A DNA stretch of 64,000 nt from Streptomyces sp. HSG2. Its GTDB lineage: Bacteria; Actinomycetota; Actinomycetes; Streptomycetales; Streptomycetaceae. The stretch spans positions 3,906,001 through 3,970,000 of the forward strand of contig NZ_CP066801.1 in assembly GCF_016598575.1 (NCBI RefSeq). Reading direction: 5' to 3'. The position numbers were made by a program, and so were the translations under genes. Positions 59,621 to 64,000 of the stretch are shown here, piece by piece (the stretch's first letter is position 1; each line of letters begins with the position of its first letter). Below the pieces are notes generated by a model. The model had not been told where the DNA came from, did no database searches, and was given only the letters and a program-made list of their open reading frames with translations.

Positions 59621-61388
59621 GGGTGTCTGTCCCCTTCTGCTGTCGGTCACCACCGCCGATGGTCGACGCCGAGGCGCCGCCCCCGACGGCGACGGAACTG
59701 CCGCCGTCCACATTGCCGATGTGCACGGCTCCCTGGCTGATGTTCACGATCTTCTGGACGAACTCGCCCGTCTGGTAGCCGGCATCGGAGAGGGCGAGCC
59801 GAACGCCGTTGGCGATACGATCCTGAACGCCCTTGAGGTACCGGGAGGAGTCCATGTCCTGGAACAGGGACAAGGTGTCCGCGCCGGCGAGCTCACGAAC
59901 GGAGACGGCGGGCCCCTCGGCCAGCGCCACCTCGTAGCCGCCGGTCCACTTCCGCCAGATGTCGAGGAACGCACGCCACAGTACGGCGACCGAGTCGAAG
60001 GGCGAGCAGGGGACTCGACCCAGTGCCCACGCCGCCCTGCCCACCCTGCCGTTGTTGCGGAAGCGATGGGCCAGACGGTCCGCCTCCCTGAAGTCCGCCC
60101 GCACCGGCGCCAGTACGTGGGGGGCGATCTCCAGCATGAGCATGCGCCCCTGGGTGTGGATACGGACGAACACGGTGACGACCAGCTCCTCCTCCCATCC
60201 ACCCACGCGGACGCGCAGGAAGTGGCGCCGCCTCTCGGCGCCCTCCTCGACGGCCTGGGCCCTGTGCTCCTCGAAGTCCTCGGGCCCGTAGGGCGCGTCC
60301 CGACGGTCTTCGAGACCCTCGGCCGGCAGGAAGACGCACTCGTCGATCTCCAGGGTGCGCAGGCGGTCTCGCACCGGATGGCTCGCCGCCTCGGCAGGCA
60401 GACGCAGCGCCTCCAGCATCGGCCTGACCCTCTCCAGAACCGCGCGATTGCTGATCGGTTGTCGCGGCTTGGAGGGATCGGGGCGCAACTCGACGGCCAA
60501 CACCCAGGTGTCGAGTGCCCGACCGGCCCCACAGAACGGGTTCGACTCGTTGTACATGATGAGCGGGGAGTGCTGTTCGGCGCGGATGAGCGTCCGGCGC
60601 TCTCCGGCCTTCTTCCCGCCGGACAGCTCGGCGGGATCCGTCTGAAGCTGGGCGAAGTGGTCGGGCGACAACTCGGCGGCCATGACTCGGGCGAACTGGC
60701 TTCGCTGCCACGCCAGGAGCGCCGCGACGCCGGCGAAGAGCGCGAGCAGCACCCAGCTCTGCAGCTCGCCGACGAGCGCCAGGTCGGAGAGCAAGTCCGG
60801 ATCGAGCGCGGGGGAGTCGGACTCGACACGGAAACCGGTGGAGGGGGAGGGCGACGCCGGAGCGGAGGAAGAGTCCGACTCCGGACGCAGGACGCCGGTG
60901 ACGCCGAGGGCGATGCCCACCATCGTGAGGCCGAGCAACAGGCGCCCGGACCAGCGCAGCACCGCGGAAACGGCGCCCCTCCAGCCCGCGGGGTCCCGGG
61001 CGGAGCCGCGAACGAGCTTCGCGAGCCAGAGGGGGAAGCCGGCGAAGAGAAGCACCGTCGTCCCGGGAGAGGCGAACAGGGAAGCGAGGAACCAGAGCCC
61101 CAGGATCCGCCTCGACCAGGATGTCTCCGCCCGTCGCGCCCTCAGCGCGTGGGCGTGTACGCGCGCGGCGTCGATACCGAGGGAAGGGGCGACCACCCGC
61201 TGCGCGTTGAGGTCCAGCTCGTCCAGGACGCGGTCGCGGAAGGAGGTGTCGAGGTAGTTCCCCGCGCACAGGAAGCGTGTCGCCTCGCTCGCGGACGGTG
61301 GGGTCCGGGGCGCGGGGTCGGCGGAGGGCGCTCCCTTGTGTCCGCCTGGGGGGACCGACGCTTGTTGTGGCAGGTGATCAGTGCGCAA
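59607..61388 (-). CDS. Large membrane protein with C-terminal GNVxxxxSVAVGxGA motif
   Basis: A 593-residue protein, start uncertain (TTG 61388 with AGGGGA upstream). Three or four membrane segments: SRRILGLWFLASLFASPGTT, TTVLLFAGFPLWLAKLV, LLLGLTMVGIALGVTGVL and SWVLLALFAGVAALLAW. A long soluble part follows (FARVMAAELSPDHFAQLQT, LIMYNESNPFCGAGRAL, LEIDECVFLPAEG), and the C-terminus has IGNVDGGSSVAVGGGASAS. I do not know its function. It and the small protein before it are a pair by overlap and motif. Confidence 0.62.
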   Translation of the reverse strand: MRTDHLPQQASVPPGGHKGAPSADPAPRTPPSASEATRFLCAGNYLDTSFRDRVLDELDLNAQRVVAPSLGIDAARVHAHALRARRAETSWSRRILGLWFLASLFASPGTTVLLFAGFPLWLAKLVRGSARDPAGWRGAVSAVLRWSGRLLLGLTMVGIALGVTGVLRPESDSSSAPASPSPSTGFRVESDSPALDPDLLSDLALVGELQSWVLLALFAGVAALLAWQRSQFARVMAAELSPDHFAQLQTDPAELSGGKKAGERRTLIRAEQHSPLIMYNESNPFCGAGRALDTWVLAVELRPDPSKPRQPISNRAVLERVRPMLEALRLPAEAASHPVRDRLRTLEIDECVFLPAEGLEDRRDAPYGPEDFEEHRAQAVEEGAERRRHFLRVRVGGWEEELVVTVFVRIHTQGRMLMLEIAPHVLAPVRADFREADRLAHRFRNNGRVGRAAWALGRVPCSPFDSVAVLWRAFLDIWRKWTGGYEVALAEGPAVSVRELAGADTLSLFQDMDSSRYLKGVQDRIANGVRLALSDAGYQTGEFVQKIVNISQGAVHIGNVDGGSSVAVGGGASASTIGGGDRQQKGTDTHDHT

Positions 61389-61855
61389 ACCATCCCCTGA
61401 AGGTGTGACATTTCACCCATTGGGCGGGTCCGAGTAGATGCACAGCGTAGAGGGGGAGCGTGCTCGACGATAGGGGTCGGGTTCATCCAGAACGGAAGAG
61501 ATCGTCTTTGGATCGAAAATTCACACTATGGACAACCTCTGATCGTACCGGCCTACTTGGCGCCTCCCGCGTCTCGCCCGCACCCCCTGTACGCGGTCCG
61601 CGGTTCCTGCGGGAGCGCGGTGCGGCGCGGGTTGCGAGGGTGGTGCCGTTCCGGTTCCGGACGCGACCCTCGCCGGAGTTCGCGGGTCGAGCGATCGTGG
61701 GTGTCGCGTGGCTCGGAGGCGGCCCGCCCGACAGATCCGGGTTGTGCGCGGACGTGGGGGCTTGTACGGGCGTGGCGCGTGACCGGGTCCCGGGGCGTCG
61801 CGTCGCCCCGGAGTCGGTGTGTGGCGCCGCGGGAGGAGCCGCGGGATGGACGACG
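61389..61855. other. Gap without a convincing gene
   Basis: A 467-bp GC-rich stretch between the membrane protein start (minus) and the small plus-strand genes. Open frames on both strands are low-complexity (R/G/P-rich) with no ribosome site. It probably holds the divergent promoters; I cannot pick out convincing -35/-10 pairs. Confidence 0.45.
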
Positions 61856-62068
61856 ATGTTCAGCGACGAGGACGAGACGGGGGCGGGCGTTCTGGCCCAG
61901 TTGGGCGGCCAGTTGACGTTGTCTCGGAATCGGCCGGGCCGGGATCGGGGCGGCCGGGATCGGGCGGGGTTCGGTTCGCCGGCCGGGTACTCGGCCTCCA
62001 CGATCGCGCAGGCGCACCCCCCGACGGAATCGCAGGCGTTGATCGGCACGTTGTCGGGAGAGGTATGA
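61856..62068 (+). CDS. Small HTH-like hypothetical protein, possibly a regulator remnant
   Basis: About 70 residues (start ATG 61856, uncertain). PAGYSASTIAQAHPP resembles the recognition helix region of XRE-type proteins, and the gene overlaps a DUF397 gene by 4 nt, which in Streptomyces normally follows an XRE regulator. The R/G-rich middle (NRPGRDRGGRDRAG) looks degraded. It may be the remnant of that partner regulator. Confidence 0.35.
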   Translation: MFSDEDETGAGVLAQLGGQLTLSRNRPGRDRGGRDRAGFGSPAGYSASTIAQAHPPTESQALIGTLSGEV

Positions 62069-62268
62069 GCGGGTACAGGCATGGGGCGGAGGCCACTGGG
62101 CCGGCCTGGTTGACGGACACGGACAGCGCCGGCGACGGCGGCCAGTGCGTGGAGGCGGCGGCCGGGAGGGGCGCCGCGCACGTCCGGGACTCGAAGGACA
62201 CGGAACGTCCCGCGCTGACCGTGGACTCGGCGGCCTGGGCCTCGTTCGTGCGCTTCGCGGTGGACTGA
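62065..62268 (+). CDS. DUF397 protein
   Basis: A 67-residue protein from ATG 62065, overlapping the upstream stop (ATGA). AGDGGQCVEAAAGRGAAHVR, then DSKDTERPALTVDSAAWASF and FVRFAV, form the DUF397 pattern (usually a W-S-x-G-N-CVEVA start and a WxxFLxxV end). Such proteins commonly pair with XRE/DUF5753 regulators as antitoxin- or antirepressor-like partners in actinomycete development genes. Confidence 0.78.
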   Translation: MSGYRHGAEATGPAWLTDTDSAGDGGQCVEAAAGRGAAHVRDSKDTERPALTVDSAAWASFVRFAVD

Positions 62269-62299
62269 CGGGGGCGGCTCGCTCCGGTGACGGGTGCTC

Positions 62300-62332
62300 G
62301 ACGCGGGCCGCCGGTGGAGAGCGGCCCGCGTC
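62300..62332. terminator. Hairpin terminator
   Basis: GACGCGGGCCGC (62300-62311) and its perfect complement (62321-62332) with a 9-nt loop lie between the DUF397 stop and the convergent membrane protein gene. Confidence 0.75.
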
Positions 62333-62337
62333 GCCCC

Positions 62338-62772
62338 TCAGCGGGCCAGCGCCGAGGTGGTCAACAGGGCGGTGCAGGCCGTGGCGGCGATGAGTCCCGT
62401 GGCGGTCCACCGGGCCAACGCCCCGGCGCCCCGCGCGGGGGCGGGGCGCCGGGCCGGTGTGCCGAGGAGCGCCGCCCAGTAGTGCGCCTCCTCCCTCGCC
62501 GCCCGGCGGCGGAGGAACGCCGCCCGCAGCAGCAGGCCGGCACAGGCGAGACCGGAGAGGGCGGGGACCGCCACGAGGGCCGGCCCGACCGCCCCGGCGA
62601 GGAGGAGTACGGCGAGGGCCGGGGCCGTGCCCCAGCCGGTCAGGCAGGCCAGGGCCGCCACGCGGCGGGCCGGTGGCCGGTCGGCGCCCGCTCGGACGTC
62701 GGCGAGAGCGGGCACGTACCAGACGCAGCCCGAGGCGAACAGCACCGCCAGGGTGAGGACGATCGGGAACAC
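62338..62772 (-). CDS. Small integral membrane protein next to ctaD
   Basis: A 144-residue protein with about four hydrophobic segments (FPIVLTLAVLFASGCVWYVP, ALACLTGWGTAPALAVLLLA, LVAVPALSGLACAGLLLRAA, TATGLIAATACTALLTTSAL). It starts at ATG 62772 with GAGAGGAGCG upstream, 13 nt after the ctaD stop, so it is cotranscribed with ctaD. I do not recognise a family; small membrane proteins after ctaD are common in actinobacteria. Confidence 0.65.
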   Translation of the reverse strand: MFPIVLTLAVLFASGCVWYVPALADVRAGADRPPARRVAALACLTGWGTAPALAVLLLAGAVGPALVAVPALSGLACAGLLLRAAFLRRRAAREEAHYWAALLGTPARRPAPARGAGALARWTATGLIAATACTALLTTSALAR

Positions 62773-62785
62773 GGCGTCGCTCCTC

Positions 62786-64000
62786 TCAGTGGCCGGCGGT
62801 CTGCTGAGCCCGCTCCAGCGCGGTGATCTCGGGGTGGTGCAGGTCGAACGCCGGGGCCTCGGAGCGGATCCTCGGCAGCCGTTCGAAGTTGTGCCGAGGC
62901 GGCGGGCAGGAGGTCGCCCACTCCAGCGAGCGGCCGTAGCCCCACGGATCGTCGGTGTCGACCGGCTTGCCGTACCGGGCCGTCTTCCAGACGTTGTAGA
63001 AGAACGGCAGGAAGGACAGGCCCAGGAGGAACGACCCGATGGAGGACAGGGTGTTCAGCGCGGTGAAGCCGTCCGCGGCGAGGTAGTCCGCGTACCGACG
63101 GGGCATGCCTTCCACGCCGAGCCAGTGCTGGACCAGGAAGGTCATGTGGAAGCCGATGGTCAGCGTCCAGAAGGTGATCTTGCCGAGTCGCTCGTCGAGG
63201 AGCTTGCCGGTGAACTTCGGCCACCAGAAGTGGAAGCCGGCGAACATCGCGTACACCACCGTCCCGAAGAGCGTGTAGTGGAAGTGGGCCACGACGAAGT
63301 ACGAGTCGGAGGTGTGGAAGTCCAGGGGCGGGGAGGCCAGGATCACGCCGGTCAGGCCGCCGAAGAGGAAGGTGACGAGGAAGCCGGTCGCCCACAGCAT
63401 CGGCGTCTCGAAGGACAGTGAGCCCTTCCACATGGTGCCGATCCAGTTGAAGAACTTCACGCCCGTCGGCACCGCGATGAGGAAGGTCATGAACGAGAAG
63501 AAGGGGAGCAACACCCCGCCCGTGACGTACATGTGGTGCGCCCAGACGGTCACCGAGAGGCCGGCGATGGCGATGGTCGCCCCGATCAGCCCCATGTAGC
63601 CGAACATCGGCTTCCGGGAGAAGACCGGGATGACCTCGGAGACTATCCCGAAGAAGGGCAACGCCAGGACGTACACCTCGGGATGCCCGAAGAACCAGAA
63701 CAGGTGCTGCCAGAGCAGTGCGCCGCCGTTGGCCGCGTCGAAGACGTGCGAGCCGAACCTGCGGTCCATCTCCAGGGCGAAGAGCGCCGCCGCCAGCACC
63801 GGGAACACCATCAGGATCAGCACACCGGTGAGCAGCACGTTCCAGGTGAAGATCGGCATCCGGAACATCGTCATGCCGGGCGCGCGCATGCAGATGATCG
63901 TGGTGATGAAGTTGACCGCGCCGAGGATCGAACCGAAGCCGGACAGTGCGACACCCATGATCCACAGGTCCGCGCCGAGACCCGGGGAGTGCACCTCGTC
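62786..64000 (-). CDS. ctaD: Cytochrome c oxidase subunit I, C-terminal two-thirds
   Basis: At least 402 residues are visible; the gene continues past the window (the apparent start in the ORF is internal). Heme-copper oxidase motifs are clear: FWFFGHPEVYVLALP (CuB His and cross-linked Tyr), WAHHMYVTG (two CuB His) and SYFVVAHFHYTLFGT (heme ligands). The C-terminus NFERLPRIRSEAPAFDLHHP matches actinobacterial aa3 oxidases of the CtaD type. It is the catalytic subunit of the terminal oxidase. Whether this is the main copy or a second copy cannot be said. Confidence 0.93.
   Translation of the reverse strand, partial: DEVHSPGLGADLWIMGVALSGFGSILGAVNFITTIICMRAPGMTMFRMPIFTWNVLLTGVLILMVFPVLAAALFALEMDRRFGSHVFDAANGGALLWQHLFWFFGHPEVYVLALPFFGIVSEVIPVFSRKPMFGYMGLIGATIAIAGLSVTVWAHHMYVTGGVLLPFFSFMTFLIAVPTGVKFFNWIGTMWKGSLSFETPMLWATGFLVTFLFGGLTGVILASPPLDFHTSDSYFVVAHFHYTLFGTVVYAMFAGFHFWWPKFTGKLLDERLGKITFWTLTIGFHMTFLVQHWLGVEGMPRRYADYLAADGFTALNTLSSIGSFLLGLSFLPFFYNVWKTARYGKPVDTDDPWGYGRSLEWATSCPPPRHNFERLPRIRSEAPAFDLHHPEITALERAQQTAGH

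Noticed and set aside
1..64000. CRISPR arrays, tRNA or rRNA genes
   Set aside because: No regularly spaced short repeats and no cloverleaf or rRNA-like sequence noticed; the only direct repeats are IS copies and their target duplications.

Overview
The window reads as high-GC Streptomyces (or close relative) chromosome. The evidence is GTG/ATG starts with ATGA or GTGA overlaps, actinobacterial families (StrR-type ParB regulator, XRE-TPR regulator, DUF397, HelD/HelR, CtaD) and G/C-rich third codon positions throughout. All function calls come from reading motifs; no database search was run.

Region 1 (1-809) is a decayed, window-truncated IS5-family element. Region 2 (846-34650) is a biosynthetic gene cluster of 25 genes, all on the plus strand and mostly overlapping by 4-20 nt. 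It combines aminocyclitol genes with peptide/polyketide assembly genes. Aminocyclitol genes: 2-deoxy-scyllo-inosose synthase, a StsC/BtrS-type aminotransferase, an SDR, a StrB1-type amidinotransferase, an inositol-phosphatase-like enzyme and two APH-fold kinases. Assembly genes: an A-PCP-C-A-PCP NRPS whose first A domain reads as Asn, a KS protein with a ruined AT remnant, a free PCP, a free C domain and two ATP-grasp enzymes. Tailoring genes: an MbtG-like N-hydroxylase, a YqcI/YcgG (GntA-family) N-hydroxylase, PuuA/PuuB-like enzymes, a GMC-like oxidase, a hydroxypyruvate-isomerase-like protein and a FemAB-fold transferase. Regulation, export and resistance candidates are a StrR-type activator, a StrV/StrW-like ABC pair, an MFS pump and the APH proteins. 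I see no glycosyltransferase and no thioesterase, so the likely product is an aminocyclitol (perhaps N-hydroxyguanidinylated) joined to a peptide/polyketide chain, not a classical aminoglycoside. I do not recognise it as a known cluster.

Region 3 (34747-40259) is an insertion hotspot. A decayed gene is cut by an IS3-family element (35332-39808). Two almost identical, oppositely oriented 1576-bp IS4-family elements have inserted into that element's orfB, each with a 10-11 bp target duplication. Beyond it lies the 3' end of a type ISP restriction/helicase gene.

Region 4 (40418-49902) has a peptidase E-like gene and an XRE-TPR regulator gene split by an IS1182-family element. A second IS5 copy follows, then a small operon with two hypothetical proteins, two radical SAM enzymes and a JmjC/cupin-like oxygenase: a candidate peptide- or protein-modifying system.

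Region 5 (49962-56660) is on the minus strand. It has an archaeal-type aspartyl-tRNA synthetase under a T-box riboswitch with a GAC (Asp) specifier, a phage-like metallophosphoesterase operon whose two small genes resemble split sigma-factor regions, helicase debris and a HelD/HelR helicase. Region 6 (56661-64000) has the intact IS5 copy, three membrane or membrane-associated proteins, a DUF397 gene, a small membrane protein and the 3' two-thirds of a cytochrome c oxidase subunit I gene running off the window.
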